From Phycisphaerales bacterium UBA3158 (GTDB taxonomy: Bacteria > Planctomycetota > Phycisphaerae > Phycisphaerales > SM1A02): a stretch of 43,808 nucleotides of DNA. Of the stretch, positions 35,978 through 43,400 are shown in pieces. The notes under the pieces were generated by a model. The model saw nothing but the letters and a program-made list of their open reading frames with translations. It did not search any database and was not told where the DNA came from. Both the position numbers and the translations under genes were made by a program. The DNA is taken from the NCBI GenBank assembly GCA_002364555.1, contig DEYM01000114.1:1-43808 (forward strand), given 5' to 3'. The first letter of the stretch is position 1. Every line of letters begins with the position of its first letter.

Positions 35978-37402
35978 ATGGAAAGAATCAGCCAAAAACA
36001 CACGTTGCCGAATCCCGTGACCGGCGAGCTCCAGAGGGGCGGCTGGTACTCATGGTGCTTCTGGGGCATCGTGGCGATCTTCTATCTCTACGAATTCTTC
36101 GTTCGTGTCACACCCAATGTCATCCTGCCGCAGCTCAGCCAGGATCTCCAGTCCGATCCCGGCACCATCGGATCGGCCATGTCCGTGTACCTCTGGGTCT
36201 ATGCACCCACCCAGCTGGTCGTGGGATGGTTGTTCGACCGGTTCGGAACGAAGTATCTGGTTTCCTCCGCATCGATCATCTGCGGGGTGGGTTGCCTTGT
36301 CTTCTCATTCGCGGAAAGTCTCGGAATGGCCGCTGGTGCTCGTGGACTGATCGGTATCGGATCCGCCTTCGCGTTCGTGGGCGCCGTGTATGTCGCGACC
36401 GTCTGGTTTCCGCCAAAGAGACTGGCCTTGATAGCCGGCATGACCACCTCCGTGGGCATGATCGGGGAAGTCACGGGTCAGCTGCCAATGAACTGGCTGG
36501 TCGAGGATTTCGGCTGGAGAAAAGTCGTCATGTGGACGGGTTTTCTCGGTGGTGCCTTGGGAGTCCTGATCTTCCTGGTGATTCCCAGACGACCATCATG
36601 GTTCAGCGCATCTGTTTCTCGGCATGAAACCGACACCGTGGGACTCTGGAAGAGCATTGGCTGCGTGCTTGGAAATCCTCAGGTATGGCTTATTGGAATT
36701 GTCAGCGCGGTGATCTATCTCCCCTTGAGCGTTCTGGCAGCACTCTGGGGTACAAGCAGTCTGGAAACACTCGATTCACTCGACAGTAATCAGGCGAATC
36801 TCGCCATCTCCATGCTTGCCATTGGATGGTTGATCGGTTGCCCGCTTGTCGGCTTCCTCTCGGATCGTTTCAAGCGCAGACGTCCCTTCATTCTCATTGG
36901 ATGTCTTGGTGGCATGGGAACGATGATTCTCCTGCTGATTCCCGGGATGCCCTACTGGGCACTTGTTGGCATGCTGTTCATCTCCGGATTGGCGACTAGT
37001 TCGCAGGCCATCACCTTCGCCATGGCCATGGAAGTCAATCCACGTCGCTTCGGTGCGACGTCCATCGCCATCTGCAATTTCCTCGTGATGCTGATGGCCG
37101 CCGGCCTGCAGGTCGGCATCGGCTGGATTCTCAACTGGCGAGCCGGAATCCATGTTGCCGGGTCGACGATTCCAGTCCATCCCGGATCGGCCCATCCATC
37201 GAGTGCCCATCTTGCCGCAGTGGCCCAGAACCAGAATTCGTTTGCCAGCCTCGAGGCATTGGATTATCAATGGGCACTGGCCTGCATTCCGATCCTCTTC
37301 GTACTGGCCACCATCGTCTCCTTCTTCATCAAGGAGACCAGAGGCGTCAACATCGTCGACCCTCTTCCCGAGGGTGAAGAAGCTCCAGTCATCGGGCACT
37401 GA
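35978..37402 (+). CDS. MFS family transporter
   Basis: A 474-residue inner-membrane transporter with about 12 predicted helices. The first is preceded by RGGWYSWCFWGIVAIFYLYEFF. The MFS loop 2-3 motif appears as GWLFDRFGTK and its C-half copy as GFLSDRFKRRRP. A hydrophilic insert with His and Pro (about residues 393-425) lies between the last helices, outside the usual compact fold. It resembles the MFS group with YEFFVRVxPNVI near helix 1, which includes proteins of unknown substrate. No Shine-Dalgarno sequence precedes the ATG; a weak TCAACT sits at -12 to -7. Divergent from the OprB-like porin. Substrate not assignable. Confidence 0.88.
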   Translation: MERISQKHTLPNPVTGELQRGGWYSWCFWGIVAIFYLYEFFVRVTPNVILPQLSQDLQSDPGTIGSAMSVYLWVYAPTQLVVGWLFDRFGTKYLVSSASIICGVGCLVFSFAESLGMAAGARGLIGIGSAFAFVGAVYVATVWFPPKRLALIAGMTTSVGMIGEVTGQLPMNWLVEDFGWRKVVMWTGFLGGALGVLIFLVIPRRPSWFSASVSRHETDTVGLWKSIGCVLGNPQVWLIGIVSAVIYLPLSVLAALWGTSSLETLDSLDSNQANLAISMLAIGWLIGCPLVGFLSDRFKRRRPFILIGCLGGMGTMILLLIPGMPYWALVGMLFISGLATSSQAITFAMAMEVNPRRFGATSIAICNFLVMLMAAGLQVGIGWILNWRAGIHVAGSTIPVHPGSAHPSSAHLAAVAQNQNSFASLEALDYQWALACIPILFVLATIVSFFIKETRGVNIVDPLPEGEEAPVIGH

Positions 37403-37568
37403 CGGCTCTCTCATCCTGTCCGGATTCACTCTTCACACCCCTAAAAATCCACTTCTCGATGCAAATTCCATGATTATCCCGTGGATGCTGTGAGATCTCC
37501 CTGGTTTCAACGCAGACCTGGTGAAGCGATCTTTTTCGCTCAGAACCATATCTACCAGGAGATTCGTC

Positions 37569-38759
37569 ATGAAGAACAGCACCACACACCTACTCACCGC
37601 CCTGACCGCCCTGACTCTCGCTACGGGCGCGACCGCCCTTGCCAAGCCGGCATTCGAGGATGTTGCCCTGGGCAAGGCGTATCTCTGCATGGACAGCGAT
37701 ACGAGCAGCGGCGTGAAGTACATGTTTTCCGATTACGAAATGACCCCCGGGGTCTTCACCAACAACGGGAATGCCTACATCGACAACATCGGCAACGCCT
37801 GTGGTTACAGCAAGGAACTCGCTCTGTCGAATATCTATGTCACCTACGACTACGCCGCCGGTGGTGCGCCCGAGAAGGATCCCAGCATCCTCTTCGGCTG
37901 GTATGGCGGCAACATGAATCTCTCCATCAATGGAGACCGTCATTGGGGTCCCCATCCCGGCGCCTTTCCTTCCGTGATCGGTGGCTGCAACGTCAACATC
38001 GTTCCACTAGGTGGTGGATGCGGCCGGATCGATGTGGTCGGCAACGTCAACACCATCAGCTTTGGTGGACAGGAGTTCTGGCTCGACGATATCCAGGACA
38101 GCGAAGGTGAATGCGACTGGGGATATGAAGATCTCTCCCCTTCGCTGATGATGGGTCCAGGCATGGCATTCACAACGGACGGCCTGCCTTCGAAGACCCG
38201 AGATTTCATCCTCTGGGACGGGACCCCCTTCTCGACTGGCAATGTGCAGGTCTCAGTGACCAATCAGGCCTGCAATACCGGCAAGGAACTCGAACTTCGG
38301 TCCGCGACCGTTCTACACGACATCCTCGCAAGCGGCGTCTCCTATGAAAACGTCGAATGGGCCTATGGCTACTACGGTGGTCACATCAACTTCGAGATCA
38401 ACGGCGACTTCCGATTCGAGAACAATGTGAATGCACTGGATGGCCAGACCATCGGAGGCGGCCTGGTCACGATCGTTCCCGTTGCCTCGAACTGTGGCTG
38501 GATCCAGGTCGATGGAATCGTCGACACGATCGCCATCGGTGGTCAGGAACTGTTTGTCGATTGCCTCAAGGGCGATGAAGTCGAGCCTTCAACAGCACCC
38601 GGCGATCTGGATGGCGATGGTGATGTGGATGTGGACGATCTGATGAGTCTGATCGCCAGCTACGGAAGCAGCTGCTCGGGTTGCCCCGAGGACATCGATG
38701 GCGACGGCGATGTGGATGTCGACGACCTCATGATCCTCTTGAGCAACTACGGCACCTGA
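37569..38759 (+). CDS. Secreted duplicated-domain protein with C-terminal dockerin-like repeats
   Basis: A 396-residue exported protein of unknown function. Signal peptide (1 to about 25, ending ALA). Two similar beta-rich domains follow (about 28-180 and 190-340): each has a glycine-rich GWYGGNMNLSINGD / GYYGGHINFEINGD block, then VNIVPLGGGCGRIDVVG / VTIVPVASNCGWIQVDG, then TISFGGQEFWLD / TIAIGGQELFVD, so it arose by duplication. The C terminus holds two calcium-loop GDxDGDGDVDVDDLM repeats like type I dockerins, ending in an ASYG/SNYG motif. AGGAG precedes ATG 37569; the frame's ATG 37521 has no such site and no signal peptide. Such tails are common on secreted planctomycete proteins. A hairpin follows the stop. 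Confidence 0.8.
   Translation: MKNSTTHLLTALTALTLATGATALAKPAFEDVALGKAYLCMDSDTSSGVKYMFSDYEMTPGVFTNNGNAYIDNIGNACGYSKELALSNIYVTYDYAAGGAPEKDPSILFGWYGGNMNLSINGDRHWGPHPGAFPSVIGGCNVNIVPLGGGCGRIDVVGNVNTISFGGQEFWLDDIQDSEGECDWGYEDLSPSLMMGPGMAFTTDGLPSKTRDFILWDGTPFSTGNVQVSVTNQACNTGKELELRSATVLHDILASGVSYENVEWAYGYYGGHINFEINGDFRFENNVNALDGQTIGGGLVTIVPVASNCGWIQVDGIVDTIAIGGQELFVDCLKGDEVEPSTAPGDLDGDGDVDVDDLMSLIASYGSSCSGCPEDIDGDGDVDVDDLMILLSNYGT
38604..38753 (+). repeat. Two 63-bp direct repeats encoding dockerin-like calcium loops
   Basis: Copies at 38604-38666 and 38691-38753, each 21 codons, are separated by 24 bp coding for a Cys/Ser-rich spacer. Amino acids are conserved more than codons: third positions differ (ggt/ggc, gat/gac), so the duplication is not recent or is under protein-level selection. 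Confidence 0.85.
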
Positions 38760-38779
38760 AAACAAGAGAACCTGGTACG

Positions 38780-38818
38780 CAGGCGGGTCGACCCCATGGG
38801 TCGGCTCGCCTGTTTCAT
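38780..38818 (+). terminator. Hairpin terminator between the dockerin-like protein gene and the convergent dehydrogenase gene
   Basis: Arms at 38780-38794 and 38798-38812 pair over 15 bp, including two G-U pairs, with a 3-nt loop. TTTCATT follows on the plus strand. The 59-bp gap lies between two convergent stops, so the hairpin may serve both directions; the T-run is imperfect. Confidence 0.65.
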
Positions 38819-40168
38819 TCAGGCCTTGATGATCTTCGCCACGGGATCATTCACCCGTTCCATGGCGTTTCTCGTATCGACGACGAGAGAGGCGTGCTTG
38901 CCGATCATCTCGTAGTCGACGGCGGCATGATCGGTGACGATGACGACACAGTCCATCGACTCGAGCACTTCTGGGGAAAGATCGACGGATGCCAGATCGA
39001 GCGAATGCTTCTTCATCTCCGGGAAGACCGGACAATGCGGGTCGTGATAGCAGACTTCCGCCTGCAATGACTGAAGCAGTTCGATGATCGGAGCCGCAGG
39101 CGTCTCGCGGATATCGTCGATGTCGGGCTTGTAGGCAATGCCACTGACCATGATTCTGGCACCAGCGATGTCCTTGCCCTGATCGCGAACCGTTTCCGCG
39201 ACTCGATCCACGACGGCCTTCGGCATGGCGGAATTGATCTCGCCTGCCAGTTCGATGAACCGCGTCGGGTATCCGACCTGCTTGGCTCGCCATGCGAGAT
39301 AGAACGGATCGATCGGTATGCAGTGGCCACCAAGTCCGGGACCCGGATAGAACGCCTGGAATCCGAATGGCTTGGTGGAAGCGGCCTCGATGACTTCCCA
39401 GACATCGATGTCGAGACGGCCGAAGACCATCTTGAGTTCATTCACCAGTGCGATGTTCACGGCACGGTAGACGTTCTCGAGTATCTTGGCTGCCTCGGCG
39501 ATCTCCGCCGATGAGACCCTGTGCACCTGCTGAATGGCCTTTGAATAGAAGTTGACCGCGAGATCCGTGCTGGTGTCGTCGAGTCCACCAACCAACTTGG
39601 GAATCTGGGCCGTGCTCATCCCCGCCCTTCCCGGATCCTCGCGCTCCGGGCTGAACGCCACGAAGAAGTCTCGACCATGAACAAGACCGGACTGATCGAG
39701 GATCGGAAGCATCTCCTCACGAGTCGTGCCCGGATAGGTCGTGGATTCCAGGACGATCAACTGGCCCTCCCGCATGTTCTCGGAGACCATTCTGGTGCTC
39801 TCCAGCACGTACGAGAGATCCGGTTCCTGATTCCTGCCAAGCGGAGTGGGTACGCACAGAAGAACGACATCGGCATCCTTGATGCTGGATGGATCACTGG
39901 TCGGTATGAATCGCTCGCCCTCGGTGAGGGATCGGAAGAAGTCGTCCCCGAAGTGGCCCAGATAGGATTCACCCCGCTTCATCATCTCGATCTTTCGATC
40001 GTCCACATCGAAGCCGATGATTTCATAGCCAGCATGATTCAGCGCTCTGGCCAGCGGAAATCCGACGTATCCCATGCCGATGACGGCGACCGTCGCCACA
40101 CAGGAGTCGATTCGATCCTCGAGGATCCTGGCGGGCGTACCTGATTGAATCTGGTCTGATGAAGTCAT
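38819..40168 (-). CDS. UDP-N-acetylhexosamine 6-dehydrogenase (WbpA/WecC family nucleotide-sugar dehydrogenase)
   Basis: A 449-residue NAD-dependent dehydrogenase that oxidises the C6 hydroxyl of a UDP-sugar to a uronic acid in two steps. Seen: Rossmann motif VIGMGYVGFPLA (about residue 30), VPTPLG, the ESTTYPGTT block, AEAAKILENVYRAVNIALVNEL and the catalytic C283 in GPGLGGHCIPIDP. C-terminal UDP-binding domain with YKPDIDDIRETPA. The GGHCIPIDPFYL form is typical of the UDP-GlcNAc/ManNAc group (WbpA, WecC) rather than UDP-glucose dehydrogenase. It follows the dehydratase by 39 bp. Role: uronic-acid sugar for capsule, exopolysaccharide or O-antigen. Confidence 0.93.
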   Translation of the reverse strand: MTSSDQIQSGTPARILEDRIDSCVATVAVIGMGYVGFPLARALNHAGYEIIGFDVDDRKIEMMKRGESYLGHFGDDFFRSLTEGERFIPTSDPSSIKDADVVLLCVPTPLGRNQEPDLSYVLESTRMVSENMREGQLIVLESTTYPGTTREEMLPILDQSGLVHGRDFFVAFSPEREDPGRAGMSTAQIPKLVGGLDDTSTDLAVNFYSKAIQQVHRVSSAEIAEAAKILENVYRAVNIALVNELKMVFGRLDIDVWEVIEAASTKPFGFQAFYPGPGLGGHCIPIDPFYLAWRAKQVGYPTRFIELAGEINSAMPKAVVDRVAETVRDQGKDIAGARIMVSGIAYKPDIDDIRETPAAPIIELLQSLQAEVCYHDPHCPVFPEMKKHSLDLASVDLSPEVLESMDCVVIVTDHAAVDYEMIGKHASLVVDTRNAMERVNDPVAKIIKA

Positions 40169-40174
40169 CGTGTC

Positions 40175-40180
40175 ATTCTA
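40175..40180 (-). promoter_or_regulatory. Candidate leaderless -10 hexamer TAGAAT for the nucleotide-sugar dehydrogenase
   Basis: On the minus strand TAGAAT occupies -12 to -7 before ATG 40168, matching the -10 consensus at five of six bases. It sits in the 39-bp gap after the 4,6-dehydratase gene. No ribosome site is visible, so this gene may have its own start. Confidence 0.45.
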
Positions 40181-40207
40181 GCTCGCCGGGAGATCCATCC
40201 CGAGCCT

Positions 40208-42184
40208 TCAGCCATGCGACCGGCTGGAATCCTTCGGATTGTCGCTTCCGGATGTCTTCCTGAATGGAATGGCCCCATGGGCCGCCCGATCCCTCTGTTC
40301 CTGCCAGACGACGTCGACCAATTCATGTTCCGGTTCGAAGCCCTCGACGATCTGTCCAAGACGATCTCGAATCGCCTTGGGATCGGGTTTTCGGCAGGCC
40401 TCGATCAGGAACTCCAGATGGATTTTCAGATCCTTCCATGGGAGTTCGCTCTCGTTGGCCTTCATGATCATCGGATGCTCCGTACCGGAGGGATTGTCTC
40501 CGATGAGCAATTCCTCATAGAGCTTCTCGCCTGGTCGCAGTCCGGTGAACTGGATCTCGATGTCCCCATGCGGCTCGTCGGTCGTCCGTTCCGTTCGACC
40601 GGCCAGTCGAATCATCAGTCGAGCCAGATCCACGATCTTCACGGCTTCACCCATATCGAGGAGGAACACGTCTCCGCCCTCTCCCATGGAACCCGCCTGG
40701 ATCACCAGTTCCGCAGCCTCGGGAATCGTCATGAAGTATCGAATGACCTCGGGATGGGTCACTGTGATCGGACCACCCATGGCGATCTGCTTCTTGAATC
40801 GTGGAACAACGGAGCCCGATGAATCGAGCACGTTTCCAAATCGGACCATGCAGAATCTGGTGTGTGGATGTTGATGCTGCAGTGCCTGAAGCACGAGTTC
40901 AGCCAATCGCTTGGTCGCACCCATCGTGTTCGTCGGTCTGACGGCCTTGTCGGTTGAAATCAGCACGAACGATGACACCCCGGCCTTGGCGGCCGCCTCG
41001 GCGAAGCTCCAGGTGGCCAGTGAATTGTTGCCGACTCCAGCCGAGATGTTGTACTCGACCAATGGAACATGCTTGTAGGCGGCTGCGTGATAGACGGTTT
41101 CCACAGCGAAGGTTCGAAGGACATCTTCTCCACGGACCCGGTCACGAACGGATCCCAGGACAGGTGAGATCTGGATCTCTATGCCCTCTTCCTGGGCGAT
41201 TTCATTCAATTCCCGATCGATCTCGTAGAGAGCCACCTCGGATCGTTCGAGCAGAATGAGTCTCCTGGGAGCCAGCCTGAGGATCTGTCGACACAATTCC
41301 GACCCGATCGATCCGCCCGCACCACTGACCAGAACCACTCGACCGCGAATGCACTGATCAAGCAGTTCCTGACGTGGCGCAACGACATCGCGACCCAGGA
41401 GATCCTCGATGGCGATCGGACGGACATCGTCGAGACTGGCTGTTCCATCGATCAGTTCAGCCAGGCTTGGAACGGTTCGAACCGTCACTGGAAGCGACTT
41501 GAGACGATCGATGATTCTCCGCCGCTCGATCCGATCGATCGACGGCATCGCCAGGAACACGTCACGACAACGATTTCTCAGAACCAACTGCCTGACGTTT
41601 TCCGGACTCGATACGGGGACACCGTTGATAACTGTCTTCCAGGAGGCTCGATCATCATCGATGAATGCGATCACCCGATATCGTTCGCTTCCGGCCATCG
41701 ATGCCTGCAGCTGGACACCGGCCTCACCTGCTCCATAGATGATGACGGGCTTGAGCCCTTCCTGCATGGAGATTCGAAACCATCCTCTTCCGAGCATCCG
41801 AAGGCCACCGACAGCGACGATGGCCAGAAGCCAGTAGATGATCACGGCTGATCGTGAGAATTCCTCCGTCTGTTGCGAGAGCAGGACCATGACGGGCATG
41901 CATAGGGCCGAAAAGGTCACTCCATAGATCAGAGACAGGCCGAACTGGGGGCCCAGATGGCGGACGACCGTTCTGTAGAGCCGTGAGAGCTTGAAAATCG
42001 GGATCGTCACGATCGGCATGGCCACCAGCAACCACCAACGGTTGGCCAGCATCTCGGGCCATGGATCGGCGAGCCTCAATGCAAAGGCCGCCCAGACGGC
42101 GATAGCGACCATTGAACCATCGGCCAGCATCGCCAGCGACTGCTTGGCGGAGCGAGGCAATGAGATGAGATGGTCTCTGATCAT
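40208..42184 (-). CDS. Membrane-bound UDP-HexNAc 4,6-dehydratase (WbpM/PglF/CapD family)
   Basis: A 658-residue inner-membrane enzyme. Four hydrophobic segments span about residues 15-125; a first CoA-binding-like Rossmann domain (PVIIYGAGEAGVQLQA) follows at about 145-260; then the extended SDR catalytic domain (from about 280) with VLVSGAGGSIGSELCRQ, AAAYKHVPLVE, and ISTDKAVRPTNTMGATK holding D412, K413, M421 and K425. The usual SDR Tyr is Met here, as in WbpM/PglF/FlaA1 4,6-dehydratases. It would convert UDP-GlcNAc to the 4-keto-6-deoxy sugar, feeding the aminotransferase encoded next door on the other strand. Upstream gap is only 47 bp. Confidence 0.93.
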   Translation of the reverse strand: MIRDHLISLPRSAKQSLAMLADGSMVAIAVWAAFALRLADPWPEMLANRWWLLVAMPIVTIPIFKLSRLYRTVVRHLGPQFGLSLIYGVTFSALCMPVMVLLSQQTEEFSRSAVIIYWLLAIVAVGGLRMLGRGWFRISMQEGLKPVIIYGAGEAGVQLQASMAGSERYRVIAFIDDDRASWKTVINGVPVSSPENVRQLVLRNRCRDVFLAMPSIDRIERRRIIDRLKSLPVTVRTVPSLAELIDGTASLDDVRPIAIEDLLGRDVVAPRQELLDQCIRGRVVLVSGAGGSIGSELCRQILRLAPRRLILLERSEVALYEIDRELNEIAQEEGIEIQISPVLGSVRDRVRGEDVLRTFAVETVYHAAAYKHVPLVEYNISAGVGNNSLATWSFAEAAAKAGVSSFVLISTDKAVRPTNTMGATKRLAELVLQALQHQHPHTRFCMVRFGNVLDSSGSVVPRFKKQIAMGGPITVTHPEVIRYFMTIPEAAELVIQAGSMGEGGDVFLLDMGEAVKIVDLARLMIRLAGRTERTTDEPHGDIEIQFTGLRPGEKLYEELLIGDNPSGTEHPMIMKANESELPWKDLKIHLEFLIEACRKPDPKAIRDRLGQIVEGFEPEHELVDVVWQEQRDRAAHGAIPFRKTSGSDNPKDSSRSHG

Positions 42185-42191
42185 GGGTCTG

Positions 42192-42197
42192 ATTGTA
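42192..42197 (-). promoter_or_regulatory. Candidate leaderless -10 hexamer TACAAT for the 4,6-dehydratase
   Basis: On the minus strand TACAAT occupies -13 to -8 before ATG 42184. No Shine-Dalgarno sequence. It lies in the 47-bp divergent gap together with the plus-strand hexamer at 42220. Confidence 0.45.
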
Positions 42198-42219
42198 TCG
42201 TCGAGCGTGCCGGCAACCC

Positions 42220-42225
42220 TATACT
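42220..42225 (+). promoter_or_regulatory. Candidate leaderless -10 hexamer TATACT for the aminotransferase
   Basis: TATACT occupies -12 to -7 before ATG 42232, matching the -10 consensus at five of six bases. Transcription starting 7 nt after it would begin at the ATG. No ribosome site is visible. Confidence 0.5.
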
Positions 42226-42231
42226 TCCTTC

Positions 42232-43398
42232 ATGCCTCTGCCACCATGGCCCCAATATGAGCCTGATGAGATCGAAGCAGCCGTCCAGGTGCTCCGATCC
42301 GGCCTTGTCAATGCGTGGACGGGCAGCGACTGCGCGGACTTCGAGGCGGCATTTGCCAGAAAATTCGATGCCTCCCACGGTCTGACGCTTGCCAATGGAT
42401 CCCTGGCGCTTGAAGCGGCACTCATCGCATGCGAAGTCGGTGAAGGTGATGACGTCATCGTGACTCCCAGATCCTTCATGGCCTCGGTCTCATGCGTCAT
42501 GCTCAGACAGGCCAGACCGGTGTTCGCCGATGTGGATCGTGACTCGCAGAACCTCACCGTCGAAACGCTCGAAGCAGCGAGGACACCCCGCACTCGAGCA
42601 GCCATCGTCGTACATCTGGCAGGATGGCCATGCGACATGCCCGCGATCATGGCCTGGGCCAACGAACATGACATCAAGATCATCGAGGATGGTTCGCAGG
42701 CCCATGGCGCCACCGTCGGTGGGCGCAGCGTGGGCAGCTATGGTCATGCCTCGGCTTTCTCGTTCTGTCAGGACAAGATCATGACAACCGGCGGTGATGG
42801 CGGCATGATGGTGACCAACGACGAAACCATGTGGAAGCGAGCCTGGTCCGCAAGAGAACATGGCAAGTCATGGGATACCGTTCATCGAGATGATCATCCT
42901 CCGGGTTTTCGCTGGGTCGTCGAATCGCTCGGCAGCAATTGGCGAATGACCGGCCCCCAGGCAGCCATCGGCCTGCGACAACTCTCGAAGCTCGATGACT
43001 GGTGCCTGACGAGAAGACGGCACACCGATCTCCTTCGAGATCGTCTGGATGGCCTTTCGGCCATTCGGTTCCCATGGCCTGATGACGACATCAACCACGC
43101 CTGCTATCGAGCCTACTGCTTCGTGAAACCGGATCATCTGGCGGATGGCTGGTCCCGCGATCGAATCATGCATGAGATCAATCAAGCGGGATGGCCATGT
43201 CAGGTGGGTAGTTGTCCCGAGATCTATCGGGAGAAGGTCATCATCGACGCCGGCTATGCGCCCGCCGCACCTCTTCCGGTAGCTCGTGAACTGGGTGAGA
43301 CGGGATTGGCCTTTTCGGTACATCCCACGATCGATCCCGACACGATGAAGGATGGTGTCGATGCGATCGGAACGATCATCGAACAGGCGAGCCGCTGA
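42232..43398 (+). CDS. DegT/DnrJ/EryC1/StrS family nucleotide-sugar aminotransferase
   Basis: A 388-residue PLP enzyme. Seen: LANGSLALEAALIACEVGEGDDVIVTPRSFMAS (cofactor phosphate and substrate region), IIEDGSQAHGATVGGRSVGS (the Asp contacting the PLP ring) and the Schiff-base K182 in SFCQDKIMTTGGDGG. It would transfer an amino group, normally from glutamate, to a keto sugar; beside a WbpM/PglF-type dehydratase the 4-keto-6-deoxy-UDP-GlcNAc is the natural substrate (PglE-like), though this is inference. The frame opens at 42193, but ATG 42232 (MPLPPWPQ) matches the family's usual N terminus. Its stop is 2 bp from that of the convergent acetyltransferase. Confidence 0.92.
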   Translation: MPLPPWPQYEPDEIEAAVQVLRSGLVNAWTGSDCADFEAAFARKFDASHGLTLANGSLALEAALIACEVGEGDDVIVTPRSFMASVSCVMLRQARPVFADVDRDSQNLTVETLEAARTPRTRAAIVVHLAGWPCDMPAIMAWANEHDIKIIEDGSQAHGATVGGRSVGSYGHASAFSFCQDKIMTTGGDGGMMVTNDETMWKRAWSAREHGKSWDTVHRDDHPPGFRWVVESLGSNWRMTGPQAAIGLRQLSKLDDWCLTRRRHTDLLRDRLDGLSAIRFPWPDDDINHACYRAYCFVKPDHLADGWSRDRIMHEINQAGWPCQVGSCPEIYREKVIIDAGYAPAAPLPVARELGETGLAFSVHPTIDPDTMKDGVDAIGTIIEQASR

Positions 43399-43400
43399 GA

